Under the pieces are notes generated by a model, which was given only the letters and a program-made list of their open reading frames with translations, searched no databases and had not been told where the DNA came from. The position numbers and the translations under genes are program-made. 64,000 bases of DNA from Sphingomonas gilva. Its GTDB lineage: Bacteria; Pseudomonadota; Alphaproteobacteria; Sphingomonadales; Sphingomonadaceae. The stretch is from assembly GCF_003515075.1 (NCBI RefSeq), contig NZ_QWLV01000001.1, positions 1 to 64,000 on the forward strand, written 5' to 3'. Within the stretch, counting starts at the first letter, position 1, and every line of letters starts with the position of its first letter. Below, in pieces: positions 27,552 through 36,588 of this stretch.

Positions 27552-28889
27552 ATGTACGCCCCCGCCGCCAACGCCGCCCCCGCCAGCGCCCGGACGCAGA
27601 CGCCCGCTCCCGAGGTCCGCCAGGGCATCGCGCAGATGCTCAGCCGTTCGCAAGCGTTCCGCAACATGCCGGCCAAGGACCAGCAGGAGATCGCGCACAA
27701 CACCGCGCTGATCGCCGACTATATCGCCAGGCCCGAGGGGATCGAGGGCAACCGCATCGCCGGCGGCGTCGGCATGCCGCCCGCGCAAGCGCTGTTCTTC
27801 GGCGACGACAAGTCCGCCGACGAGGCGAGCTGGGAGGAGCGCAGGGCCGCGGTGGACGCGATCGCCGGCAAGCCGTTCCGCGCCGAGGCGGCGCGCGAGG
27901 GCGCCAACGTCGCCGGGCTGCTGCTCAACCAGGTGCAGTTCCCGACCTTCGTCTCCGGACTGATCGAGGGCGTGTTCACCTCGATCGTCAAGAGCTCGAT
28001 CGATCAGATGAAGGCCTATCGGGAGATGATCGCCTCGGTCGCGACGTCGCTGCGCCAGTTCACCGAGGACAATGTCACGCCCAACCAGGGCCGCGACAAC
28101 ATGGTCGACCAGTTCCCCGACCTGTTCGAGATCGGCATGGACGAATGGTCGGACACGGGCGAGCCGCGCCTGAAGCTGCGCGAAGGGGTGGACGAGAACG
28201 AGGCGCTCAAGAAGGTCAACAACAAGCTGGAGTTCGAGAACGGCCAGCTCAAGAGCCTCGACCTGAGCGACGAGAATGTCGAGAAGGCGCTGATCGAGAA
28301 CAGCCGCATCCAGCTCGCCCGCCAGCGCCAGCAGCTGATGGCGAGCATGGTGCTGATGGGCATCAACCGCATCGTCGTCACCGACGGCCGCATCTCCGCC
28401 AAGATCATCTACGACGTGCGCACCCAGGACAGCGCGTCGATGCGCAAGCGGGCGAGCGCGATGGACGTCGCGCGCGACCGGTTCGGCCGGGTCCAGACGA
28501 CGCATTCGGGCGAAGGCAAGTACGAGAGCGACAACCAGGTGTCCGGCCAGTACAACACCCCGGAATACAACGCGAAATACTTCGCCAAGGGCGAGTATCA
28601 GTACGAGAACAAGCCGATCATCACGGCGCAGACCACCGCATCCTACGAATCCGATGCGGCGATCCAGACCAAGATCCAGCTGTCCGGCGCGGTCGACGTC
28701 AATTTCAAGAGCGACTATCTGCCGCTCGAGAAGATGGCGACGCCGCAGATGATCGCCGCGATCCAGGGCAACGCCACCCCGGCCGATCCCAATGTCGTGC
28801 CCAGCCCAAGGGCGGCGCCGGCGGCCGCGGTGACGCCAACCCCGGCCCCGGCGGGGGCGATCGCGCCAGCGCCCACGCCGGCCGTCTGA
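27552..28889 (+). CDS. Operon paralogue family A, member 2
   Basis: 445 residues. A short N-terminal helical motif (about 26-60: IAQMLSRSQAFRNMPAKDQQ) is shared with members 3 and 4. Block 1 (about 128-190) reads VQFPTFVSGLIEGVFTSIV with SSIDQM and FTEDNVTP. Block 2 (about 259-290) reads QQLMASMVLMGINRIVVTDG. A Tyr/Asn/Gln-rich segment follows (about 310-370), then block 3 VDVNFKSDYLPLEKMATP (about 381-398) and a Pro/Ala tail. No signal peptide or enzyme motif. The low-complexity Tyr-rich insert is unlike the rest of the operon and could be an interaction surface. Confidence 0.75.
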   Translation: MYAPAANAAPASARTQTPAPEVRQGIAQMLSRSQAFRNMPAKDQQEIAHNTALIADYIARPEGIEGNRIAGGVGMPPAQALFFGDDKSADEASWEERRAAVDAIAGKPFRAEAAREGANVAGLLLNQVQFPTFVSGLIEGVFTSIVKSSIDQMKAYREMIASVATSLRQFTEDNVTPNQGRDNMVDQFPDLFEIGMDEWSDTGEPRLKLREGVDENEALKKVNNKLEFENGQLKSLDLSDENVEKALIENSRIQLARQRQQLMASMVLMGINRIVVTDGRISAKIIYDVRTQDSASMRKRASAMDVARDRFGRVQTTHSGEGKYESDNQVSGQYNTPEYNAKYFAKGEYQYENKPIITAQTTASYESDAAIQTKIQLSGAVDVNFKSDYLPLEKMATPQMIAAIQGNATPADPNVVPSPRAAPAAAVTPTPAPAGAIAPAPTPAV

Positions 28890-28904
28890 GACGGAGCCGC
28901 CGCG

Positions 28905-30152
28905 ATGACCACCCACCTCGCCACGCCGCCCACCAGCTCCGCGGCGTTCGACGCCACCCGGCCGGAGGTGAAGCGCCTGCTCACCGCCATCCCTGCGTTC
29001 CTCGACCTGCCCGACGCCGAGCGCCAGCGCATCGCCGCCGATACGGTGCGGGTGCTGAGCTACATGGCCGATCCCAACGGCGTACAGGCGGAGATCAGCG
29101 AGCGCGAGGCCAGCGGCGCGCTGCCGGCGGTCAATGCGCTCGCCGCTCCGCCGGTCGCCAGCGCACTCGACAGTGCGGTCGATGCGACCAAAAGGCAGCT
29201 ATCGAAAAGTCCCGGTTTCGCCGGCAAGGACTTCAGCGACGCGGCGCTTGCCGGCACCGTTCAACAATATGGCGAGATGATCCAGAAGATCGATTTCCCG
29301 AAGTTCGTCGGCGGGCTGATCAAGAACGTGTTTCAGGCGATCGTCGAGAGCTCGATCGAACAGATGCGCGCCTATGGCGAATTGATCGCCAACGTCGCCA
29401 AAACCACCGACCAGTTCATGCGCGACAATATCGGCGAGGCGGCCGGCCGCGATTACCTGGCCGACGCCTTCCCCGACGTGCTGTCGGTCGGCACGGGCGG
29501 CACCTCCGACGCATTTGCCGATGGCGAGACGACCGAACAGCCCCCGGCGCGGCTGGAAGCGCGGGGCGACGACGCCGCCGTCCGCCTGGCGGAGATCAGC
29601 CGCGACCTCAACCTCAACCCGCCCGTCAGCGACATCACCGATGCCAATGCGGAGTTGCGCCTGGTCACCGCCGCGCGCCTGCAAATGGCCAAGTCGCGTC
29701 AGCAGCTGCTTTCGTCGATGGTGATGCTGGGCATCAACCGCATCGTCGTCACCGACGGATCGATCAACGCCAAGGTGCTGTTCTCCATGCGGGTCACCGA
29801 TACCGGCAAGCGCAGCTACACGGCGTCGATGCACGACCGCGAGGCGCAGAAATACAAGCAGAGCGCAAAGGCGGAATATGGCAGCTGGTACACGCCCTAT
29901 TCCGCGTCGGCATCCTTCGAAGGACAGCAGGAGCATGTCGCGACCGTCGGCTCCGCCGTCGATGAAACCAGCGAGTTCAAGGCGGAGCTGAAATCCAACC
30001 TTTCGGGCGACGTCCGCGTCAACTTCAAGAGCGACTATCTGCCGCTCGAAAAGATGGCGACGCCGGAGATGATGTCGGTCATCCAGGGCAACAGCACCCC
30101 GTACAACCCCAACACGCCGAGGCCCGCCCAGCAAGCCGGCGCGGGGGGCTGA
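28905..30152 (+). CDS. Operon paralogue family A, member 3
   Basis: 415 residues, the closest relative of member 2. The N-terminal motif VKRLLTAIPAFLDLPDAERQ spans about 22-41. Block 1 is at about 129-191 (IDFPKFVGGLIKNVFQAIV, SSIEQMRAY, FMRDNIG). Block 2 is at about 263-295 (SRQQLLSSMVMLGINRIVV). Block 3 reads VRVNFKSDYLPLEKMATPEM near the C-terminus. Member 2 and this protein share the FKSDYLPLEKMATP run exactly, so duplication was recent or selection is tight. The Pro-rich tail is short. Function unknown. Confidence 0.75.
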   Translation: MTTHLATPPTSSAAFDATRPEVKRLLTAIPAFLDLPDAERQRIAADTVRVLSYMADPNGVQAEISEREASGALPAVNALAAPPVASALDSAVDATKRQLSKSPGFAGKDFSDAALAGTVQQYGEMIQKIDFPKFVGGLIKNVFQAIVESSIEQMRAYGELIANVAKTTDQFMRDNIGEAAGRDYLADAFPDVLSVGTGGTSDAFADGETTEQPPARLEARGDDAAVRLAEISRDLNLNPPVSDITDANAELRLVTAARLQMAKSRQQLLSSMVMLGINRIVVTDGSINAKVLFSMRVTDTGKRSYTASMHDREAQKYKQSAKAEYGSWYTPYSASASFEGQQEHVATVGSAVDETSEFKAELKSNLSGDVRVNFKSDYLPLEKMATPEMMSVIQGNSTPYNPNTPRPAQQAGAGG

Positions 30153-30156
30153 CGCC

Positions 30157-31122
30157 GTGGCGTCCGCCGTGATCGCCCCGGTCGCCGACGCGCTGGTCGG
30201 CGCGGCGCTGGCGACGGGCGGCCGGCTGACCGCGCGCGCGCAGGCGGTGGCCTTCGCGCTCGACGAGATCGGCGACATCGACATTCCCGAGCCGCTCGCC
30301 GCGCGGATCGACCGGGCGCAGCTGCGCGCGCTCGCCACGCTCTATCTCGCCGCCGATCTGGAGGCGGCGGGCATCGTTCCCGCGGTCGATGCGCTGGCGG
30401 GGCTGGCATCGACCGGCGCGGCGAGCCTCGATCTGGGCGAGGCGCAGGCGCTGGTCGCCGGCTGGTGGCGCCGCCGCAACGAACGCGCCGGCGGGCCGGA
30501 GCGCAACGCCTTCTTCTCGCGCCTGTTCGGCACCGCCAACGGCCCCGTCGCGGCCGACGCCGACCGCAACTACCAGTTCGAGGATTGCATGCTCGAGCTG
30601 TGCGAGGCGCTCTACAAGCTCGACGAGCTGTCGGGCGGCGATCCCTATGGCGGCGCCGCGCAGCAGGCGCGGGTGCGCGCGGCGGCGCGGCGGCTGACGC
30701 AGAATCTGGCGGCGGCGAGCGGCGGCATCGCCGCCTTCATGGCGGCCGAGATCATCGCGATGCTGAAGGAGGCGTTCGCCATCGTCGGCCATCCCGACCT
30801 GCGCCGCACCTTCGCCGCGCGCGACCTGTGGGACGTGGTCGGCGGGATCGCCCGTCTCGCCCGACAGCGTTTCGAGCCCGCCGGCCCCTATCTGCGGCGC
30901 GGCAAGGCCGGGATGACCGTCATCGCCTGGCTGGCCGAGGTGGCGGATCGGCTTGGCGGGGCCGGCGGGCCGAACGTGGTCATCGGCCATCCGGTGGTCG
31001 GCTCGGCGATCGACTGGATCGAGGCGACGCTCGACATCGGCGAATCGAGCGCCGCCCTCGCGCCCGCGCAGCCGGTTCCCGCGGCGGAGGCCGCATCGCC
31101 CTGGGCGGCGCTCGGGGCCTGA
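30157..31122 (+). CDS. Operon paralogue family B, small member
   Basis: 321 residues, mostly helical, function unknown. GTG 30157 follows the preceding stop by four bases. Residues about 145-285 align with 395-535 of the 629-residue protein at 24548 (shared QNL/GNL, AAxE, ARDLWDVV, VIAWLAEV and NVVIGHP-type segments). The N-terminal 140 residues differ and are Ala/Leu-rich. The large and small versions in one operon suggest a long and a short subunit of the same assembly. Confidence 0.7.
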   Translation: MASAVIAPVADALVGAALATGGRLTARAQAVAFALDEIGDIDIPEPLAARIDRAQLRALATLYLAADLEAAGIVPAVDALAGLASTGAASLDLGEAQALVAGWWRRRNERAGGPERNAFFSRLFGTANGPVAADADRNYQFEDCMLELCEALYKLDELSGGDPYGGAAQQARVRAAARRLTQNLAAASGGIAAFMAAEIIAMLKEAFAIVGHPDLRRTFAARDLWDVVGGIARLARQRFEPAGPYLRRGKAGMTVIAWLAEVADRLGGAGGPNVVIGHPVVGSAIDWIEATLDIGESSAALAPAQPVPAAEAASPWAALGA

Positions 31123-31123
31123 G

Positions 31124-32623
31124 ATGGCGGCGGCGGCGATCTCCCGGCCGCCCGCGCCAGGGCAGGCCTGCGCCCCGCATCCGCGCGACGATGTCCGCCA
31201 CGGCGTCCGCGCGCTGCTGTCGGATCAGCAGGGCTTCTCCGCGCTGGACGACCGCACCCGCCGCGACATCGCCAGCTCGCTGGTCAGGATCGGATCGGTC
31301 GCGCTCGACAATCACGAGGCCGCGGCGCCGCCCGCGACGAAGCCGGTCGCGCGCGCGCTCAACGCCGGCAGGGAATTCTCGGGCGCGGCGACCGACCGGC
31401 TGGCGAGCACGACCCATGCGGTGCTCAACGCAGTGTCCTTCCCGCGCTTCGTCACCGAGCTGATCACCGGCGTGTTCAAGGCGATGAACGATTCCAACCA
31501 GCAGCAGCTGACCGCCTTCGTCGATCTGATCCGCAACGTCGCGCAGACCACCGAGGGCTTTGCCGACAGCAATGTCGGGGTGGCGGGCGCGCGCGAATGG
31601 ATCGCCGAGCGCTTCCCCGGCTCCTACATGATCGAGGGCGCCGAGGAGGACCCGTTTCCCGAGGATCTGTCCGGCCTCTCGCCCGAGGAACGGCGCGAGC
31701 GCGAGGCCGAGATCCAGGCCGAGCGCGACGCCGCCATCCGCCTCGTCCTTCGCCCCGGCGCCGCGCCGCCGACCGACGCCGCGCTGCGCGCCGCCTTCGG
31801 CACGGCGGAGGGGGAGACGATCTCCGGCGGCAATCCCGAGGCGCTGGTGCCCTTCGCCCGGCAGGTGCTGGCGCGCAACCGCCAGCAATTGCTCGCGACC
31901 ATGGTGCAGATGGGGCTGCAGCGCATCGTCATCGAAAGCGGCAGGCTGAACGCATCGATGCGCTTCCACATCGACACCAGCAGCGCCGCCGCGAACGACC
32001 GCGGGTCGCAGTTCGACATGCGCAACACCGTGGAGGCGGGCGTCGGCGCGAAGTTCGGGCCGTGGGGCGCCGAGGCCAAGGTGCAGAACACGATCGGCTA
32101 TGTCTCGACCGACCGGACCCAGACCAGCGAGGAGATCAACACCGAGCTCGATCTGGACAGCGCGGTCGAGCTGGTCTTCCGCACCGATTACGTGCCGCTC
32201 GACCGGCTGGCGACCGGCGAGGCGCGCGAGCGGATCATGGTCAATACGATCAATCCCGAGGACGAGGCGCAGCGCATCGCGACCGAGCGCAGCGCCCGCG
32301 CCACCGCCCGCGCCACCGAACGCGCGGCCCGCACCGAGCGGACCGAGGCGATCACCCGCACGCCCCCCGCGCCCGACCCGCCGGCGGCGATCGACACCAG
32401 CCGGCTGGCGACCGGGGATTCCTCGACGGCGCGCGCGGCGCCCGTGACCGGGGGAGACGCGGCGCGAGCCGAACCGGTCACGCCGCCCGTGGCGCCGGTC
32501 ACTCCACCCGTGACGCCCCCAGTCGAGCCGGTCACGCCGCCAGTCGCGCCAAACCCGGCCCCGGTTCCGCCCACGGGTTCAACCGATACGGCGCGCGCAC
32601 CGGTCGTGCCGCCCGGCCGGTGA
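31124..32623 (+). CDS. Operon paralogue family A, member 4
   Basis: 499 residues, last gene of the operon. The N-terminal motif VRALLSDQQGFSALDDRTRR spans about 27-46. Block 1 is near 105-165 (VSFPRFVTELITGVFKAM, NQQQLTAF, DSNVGVAG). A charged helix follows (LSPEERREREAEIQAERDAA), then block 2 (NRQQLLATMVQMGLQRIVIESG) and block 3 (AVELVFRTDYVPLDRLATGE). The C-terminal 100 residues are low-complexity: Arg/Ala/Thr repeats, then repeated PVTPPV-type motifs. It is the most divergent of the four. The operon ends only seven bases from the convergent TonB receptor gene, with no clear terminator. Confidence 0.75.
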   Translation: MAAAAISRPPAPGQACAPHPRDDVRHGVRALLSDQQGFSALDDRTRRDIASSLVRIGSVALDNHEAAAPPATKPVARALNAGREFSGAATDRLASTTHAVLNAVSFPRFVTELITGVFKAMNDSNQQQLTAFVDLIRNVAQTTEGFADSNVGVAGAREWIAERFPGSYMIEGAEEDPFPEDLSGLSPEERREREAEIQAERDAAIRLVLRPGAAPPTDAALRAAFGTAEGETISGGNPEALVPFARQVLARNRQQLLATMVQMGLQRIVIESGRLNASMRFHIDTSSAAANDRGSQFDMRNTVEAGVGAKFGPWGAEAKVQNTIGYVSTDRTQTSEEINTELDLDSAVELVFRTDYVPLDRLATGEARERIMVNTINPEDEAQRIATERSARATARATERAARTERTEAITRTPPAPDPPAAIDTSRLATGDSSTARAAPVTGGDAARAEPVTPPVAPVTPPVTPPVEPVTPPVAPNPAPVPPTGSTDTARAPVVPPGR

Positions 32624-32630
32624 GCGGCCC

Positions 32631-34673
32631 TCATCGCCGATAGCGCAGGCCGATCCACAATGTGCGCGGGCTCGCGCGCTCGACGATCCCGTCGCCGCTG
32701 ATGCCGGTCTCGATGCGCTCATCGGCGAGGTTCTCGCCCCGCGCCTCGATGCTGAAGCCTCTTCCCACCGGCATTTCGGCGCGGGCGTCGATGGTGAAGG
32801 CATCGGCCAGGCTGCGGCTGTTGCCGTCATCCTCATACTGGTCCGAGACATAGCGTCCGGTGAGCGAGACGGCGGCGCCCGCGTCGCCCTCCCAGCCGAT
32901 CGTGGCGGAGGCCTGGTGCTCGGGCGACTGGGCGGGCCTGAGGCCGTCGAGATCGGCCGCGACTCCCGAGGCGGCGACGGTGGCGTCGGTATAGGCATAG
33001 GATGCGCGCGCGCCGAATGCGCCGAACGCCGCCGTGGCGTCGAGCTCGATCCCCCTGGCCGCGATCGAATCGAGATTCTCGCGCCGGCGATAGGCCCCGG
33101 CGGCGGAGACGAAGCCCACGCCGGGAAAAGTGCCGGGGCCGCGCGCGATCGTGACGTTGGCGATGGCGTCGTCGAGCCGGCTGATGAAGGCGGTGGCGGA
33201 AAGCCGGACCGCGGGTGCGGGCGTCAGATCGACGCCGATCTCCGCGCCCAGCAGCGTCTCGGGCGCAAGCGCGGCGTTGGCCGCGGTCGCGTCCGCGCCG
33301 ACGCGGAACGGGCGGTAGAGCTCGTTGAGCGTCGGCAGCCGCCAGCCGCGATAGCCCGCGGCGCGCAGCGACAGCGCCTCGCTCGCCCGAAACGCGATCC
33401 CCGCACGCCCGGTCGGCTCCCAGCCCGCGCGATCGGCGAAGGCGGTGTCGGCGATCGTCGCGCCGCCGATCGCGCGCTCGCGCAGGTGGCCGCCGCCGAT
33501 CGCCCATCGGTCGAGCCGTCCGCTCGCGTTCAGGGTCACCGCGCCCAGCTCCGCGCTCGCATCGACGAACGCCCCGGCGGTGAGCGAGCGCCCGCCCGCC
33601 TCGCGCATCCGCGTCGGCCTTCCGGCGGCGAAGCTGAACAGCTCCTGCGTCTCGCCGCTCACCGCGCGCAGGTCCGCGCCCAGCCGCAGGTCGACGCCGG
33701 CCCAGGACGGCGCGATCTCGCCGCGCGCGCCGATGCCGGTCGAGGGGACGTTGTACTGGTCGAGCACCAGGCTGCTCGCGCTGCGATCATCCTCGACGCT
33801 GGCGAAACGGCTGGCGAAGGCGCGCGTCTGGACATAGCCGAGCAGCGACCAGCCAAGCTCGCCCTTGCCCACCAGCCGCAGCGAGGCGTCGGCGCCCTCG
33901 CTCCCGTTCTCGGTAAAATCGACCCCGCGGTCGCGGCGGTCGGCGAAGGCGGAGAGGTTCGCCTGCAACTCGGCGGCCGGGGCGATGGCGATCACCCCGC
34001 GCACCGCGCCCGACGCCTGCTCGAACGGCGCCGCGCGGTCGGCCGGGCCGCGCTGCTCTTGCACGATCGGCGCGAAGCCGTCGCCCCGGGCATAGGCGGC
34101 CGAGATCGTCGCGAAGCCGGCGCCCGAGACCAGCGAGGCGGAGGCGCGCGCGTCGAGCGACTCGCGGCTGCCATAGGCGAGCGAGGCGGAGAGCGGCGCG
34201 AGCTGTTCGGGGGTCGCGCTTTCCAGCGCGATCGTGCCGGCGAGCGCGCCGGGGCCGAACAGCCCGCTGCCGCCGCCGCGCGTCACGCGGATGCGCCCCA
34301 GCCGGTCGGTCGCAAAGGCGGGGAAGGCCACCCAGCCGCCGAACGGATCGGCCTGGGGCACGCCGTCGAGAAGGAGCAGCGCGCGGCTCGACGCGTTGCC
34401 CCCGATGCCGCGCAGCGTGATGCCCTGGCTGGTCGGATGGGCCGAGCGCGAATCCGACCGGCGGAACTGCTGCAGCCCGGCGACGTCGCGCAGCACGTCC
34501 TCCAGCCGCTCGCTCGCCGAAGCCTGGATGCGGTCGCGATCGATGGTGACGACGTCATAGGCGCGCTCGCCCGCCGCCTCCTCCAGCCCGCGGCCGGTGA
34601 CGACGATGGTCTCCTGGGCGAACGCCGCGCCGGAATGGAGGAGGAGGGCGAGCAGGGCGGGGCGACGCAACAT
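32631..34673 (-). CDS. TonB-dependent outer-membrane receptor
   Basis: 680-residue receptor with a signal peptide (ending Gly-Ala-Ala-Phe-Ala), a plug domain (about residues 25-150: IVVTGRGLEEA as TonB box region, then LRDVAGLQQF, GITLRGIGGNASSRALLLLDG) and a 22-strand-type barrel ending LWIGLRYRR with a terminal basic rather than aromatic residue. Its general role is energy-coupled import of a siderophore, vitamin or glycan; the substrate cannot be read from the sequence. It is divergent from the small secreted sugar-binding-like protein at 34780, which leans toward a carbohydrate or metal substrate. Confidence 0.9.
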   Translation of the reverse strand: MLRRPALLALLLHSGAAFAQETIVVTGRGLEEAAGERAYDVVTIDRDRIQASASERLEDVLRDVAGLQQFRRSDSRSAHPTSQGITLRGIGGNASSRALLLLDGVPQADPFGGWVAFPAFATDRLGRIRVTRGGGSGLFGPGALAGTIALESATPEQLAPLSASLAYGSRESLDARASASLVSGAGFATISAAYARGDGFAPIVQEQRGPADRAAPFEQASGAVRGVIAIAPAAELQANLSAFADRRDRGVDFTENGSEGADASLRLVGKGELGWSLLGYVQTRAFASRFASVEDDRSASSLVLDQYNVPSTGIGARGEIAPSWAGVDLRLGADLRAVSGETQELFSFAAGRPTRMREAGGRSLTAGAFVDASAELGAVTLNASGRLDRWAIGGGHLRERAIGGATIADTAFADRAGWEPTGRAGIAFRASEALSLRAAGYRGWRLPTLNELYRPFRVGADATAANAALAPETLLGAEIGVDLTPAPAVRLSATAFISRLDDAIANVTIARGPGTFPGVGFVSAAGAYRRRENLDSIAARGIELDATAAFGAFGARASYAYTDATVAASGVAADLDGLRPAQSPEHQASATIGWEGDAGAAVSLTGRYVSDQYEDDGNSRSLADAFTIDARAEMPVGRGFSIEARGENLADERIETGISGDGIVERASPRTLWIGLRYRR

Positions 34674-34779
34674 CGGTTCCCTTTGGGCGGCGAAGCGGAC
34701 GCGGGCAAGGTCGCAGATTAGCTGTTGCGCCGGATGCGGCGGCGCGTACCATGATACCGATAACAAGGGGAGAGGGATC

Positions 34780-35352
34780 ATGGTTCTTCGGGTGATGCTC
34801 GTGAGTGCGATGGCCGTCGCGCTGCCGGCGCAGGAGCGCGTGAAGGAGACCATCATCAGCGATCAGGCGTCGGCCAGCTGGGCGTTCGAGGGCAAGGCCG
34901 AGGTCAAGGAGGTCGCCGCCGAGGGCATTCCCGGCGGACGGGCGCTCGCGGTCGAGGTGCCCGCCAGGGGCGTCAATCCGTGGGACATCCAGGCGCGGCT
35001 CAAGTTGAAGGAGGGGTTCGCCGCGGGCGACACCGTCACCTTCGGCTTCTACGCCCGCGCGATCGCCCCCGATCCGGGCAAGGACACCGCACGGGTCAAC
35101 GTCCGCGTGCAGCGCGACGCCGCACCTTACGACGCCGCACTCGAAGGCGCCCTGGAAATCGGCCCCGATTGGCGTTTCCACTGCCTGGCCGGCCCGGCGA
35201 AGATCGCGCTCGAGCCGGCGCAGCTGGCGGTCTCGGTCCAGTTGGCCGGGGACAAGCACGCGATCGCCTTCGGACCCTATCTCGCCACGCGGATCCCGGC
35301 GGTGGCGCAAGGCGCCAGGAGCGGCCTGCCCTGCGGTCAGCCGGTCGGCTGA
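34780..35352 (+). CDS. Small exported protein, possibly carbohydrate-binding
   Basis: 190 residues with a short signal-like N-terminus (VLRVMLVSAMAVALPA). The body is beta-rich with alternating strands (ASWAFEGKAEVKEV, DTVTFGFYARAI, RVNVRVQRD), suggestive of a galactose-binding-like jelly roll. Two Cys residues near residues 148 and 186 may pair in the periplasm. AGGGGAGAGGG precedes ATG 34780. It sits divergently from a TonB receptor and upstream of the pentose cassette, so a role in sugar uptake is plausible but unproven. Confidence 0.6.
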   Translation: MVLRVMLVSAMAVALPAQERVKETIISDQASASWAFEGKAEVKEVAAEGIPGGRALAVEVPARGVNPWDIQARLKLKEGFAAGDTVTFGFYARAIAPDPGKDTARVNVRVQRDAAPYDAALEGALEIGPDWRFHCLAGPAKIALEPAQLAVSVQLAGDKHAIAFGPYLATRIPAVAQGARSGLPCGQPVG

Positions 35353-35397
35353 GAGAGGGGCCCGCGCGATCTTGACAATGCTGCGCGACCGCACCAA

Positions 35398-35411
35398 TGG
35401 TAGCGCTATCA
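35398..35411 (+). promoter_or_regulatory. LacI-type operator upstream of the pentose cassette
   Basis: TGGTAGCGCTATCA is a near-perfect palindrome centred on AGCGCT, the pattern bound by LacI-family sugar regulators in alphaproteobacteria. A TTGACA -35-like hexamer lies at 35372-35377, and the operator overlaps the expected -10/start region. Repression in the absence of pentose is therefore the simple model. The regulator gene is not in the window. Confidence 0.6.
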
Positions 35412-35460
35412 AAAACGCATGGGCGGGGATCGGGGCTTGAATCGCAATCTGGGAGCGGAG

Positions 35461-36588
35461 ATGCTGCCCGTCGACCTGTCGGCCGCGCTGCTGGTCGGCC
35501 GCGTCGCGCTGGACGAGGGGCCGACGCCGGTGATCGTGCGCGAGGGCCGGGTGCTCGACGTGTCGCGCGCCGCGCCGACGGTGGCGGATCTGCTCGACAG
35601 CCGCGATATCGCCGCGATCGACGGTCCGGAAATCTGCCCCGTAAAGGCGCTTACCGCCGATGGCGCGGACGGGCCGCGCATCCTGTCGCCGATCGACCTG
35701 CAATGCGTCAAGGCGGCGGGCGTCACCTTCGCGGTCTCGGCGATCGAGCGCGTGATCGAGGAGCGCGCGCGCGGCGACGCGGACAAGGCGGCGGAAGTGC
35801 GCGGCGATCTGGAAGCGCGGGTCGGCAGCGGCATCCGCGCGGTCAAGCCCGGCAGCGAGGAGGCGATGCGCCTCAAGGCGGCGCTGATCGACGCCGGCAT
35901 GTGGTCGCAATATCTCGAGGTAGCGATCGGTCCCGACGCCGAGGTGTTCACCAAGGCGCCGGTGCTCTCCACCGTCGGCTGGGGCGCGGAGATCGGCGTC
36001 CGCTCCGATTCGACCTGGAACAATCCGGAGCCCGAGATCGTCGTGATCGCCGATGCGGGCGGAAGGCCGGTCGGCGCGACGCTGGGCAACGACGTCAACC
36101 TGCGCGATTTCGAAGGGCGCAGCGCGCTGCTCCTGGGCAAGGCGAAGGACAACAACGCCTCCTGCTCGCTCGGCCCCTTCATCCGCCTGTTCGACGAAGG
36201 CTTCACCATGGACGATGTCCGCGCCGCCGAGCTCGACATGCGCATCGAAGGGCCGGAGGGCTATGTCCTCGACGGGCGCAGCACGATGCGCGAGATCAGT
36301 CGCGATCCCGAGGAGCTGGTGCGCCAGACGCTGAGCGAGCATCAATATCCCGACGGCTTCGCGCTGTTCCTCGGCACGCTGTTCGCGCCGGTGCAGGACC
36401 GCGACGTGCCGGGCCGCGGCTTCACCCACAAGACCGGCGACACCGTGCTCATCTCGACGCCAAGGCTCGGGACTTTGGCCAACCGCGTCACTACATCGAA
36501 GGACGCCGCGCCCTGGACGTTCGGCATTCGCGACCTGTTCGCCAATCTCGCAGAGCGCCGGCTGATCGGCGCGGGAGCTTCGCTATGA
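35461..36588 (+). CDS. xylX: 2-keto-3-deoxy-pentonate dehydratase (XylX-like, FAH family)
   Basis: 375-residue fumarylacetoacetate-hydrolase-family protein. In the Weimberg pathway XylX dehydrates 2-keto-3-deoxyxylonate to 2-oxoglutarate semialdehyde. Family landmarks are GVTFAVSAIERV, VGWGAEIGVRSDSTWNNPEPE (metal-binding Glu residues), TLGNDVNLRDFEGRSA and FTHKTGDTV. ATG 35461 is preferred over 35419 because it follows GGGAGCGGAG and leaves room for the operator. It overlaps the next gene (ATGA). L-arabinonate dehydratase of the same family is an alternative. Confidence 0.82.
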   Translation: MLPVDLSAALLVGRVALDEGPTPVIVREGRVLDVSRAAPTVADLLDSRDIAAIDGPEICPVKALTADGADGPRILSPIDLQCVKAAGVTFAVSAIERVIEERARGDADKAAEVRGDLEARVGSGIRAVKPGSEEAMRLKAALIDAGMWSQYLEVAIGPDAEVFTKAPVLSTVGWGAEIGVRSDSTWNNPEPEIVVIADAGGRPVGATLGNDVNLRDFEGRSALLLGKAKDNNASCSLGPFIRLFDEGFTMDDVRAAELDMRIEGPEGYVLDGRSTMREISRDPEELVRQTLSEHQYPDGFALFLGTLFAPVQDRDVPGRGFTHKTGDTVLISTPRLGTLANRVTTSKDAAPWTFGIRDLFANLAERRLIGAGASL

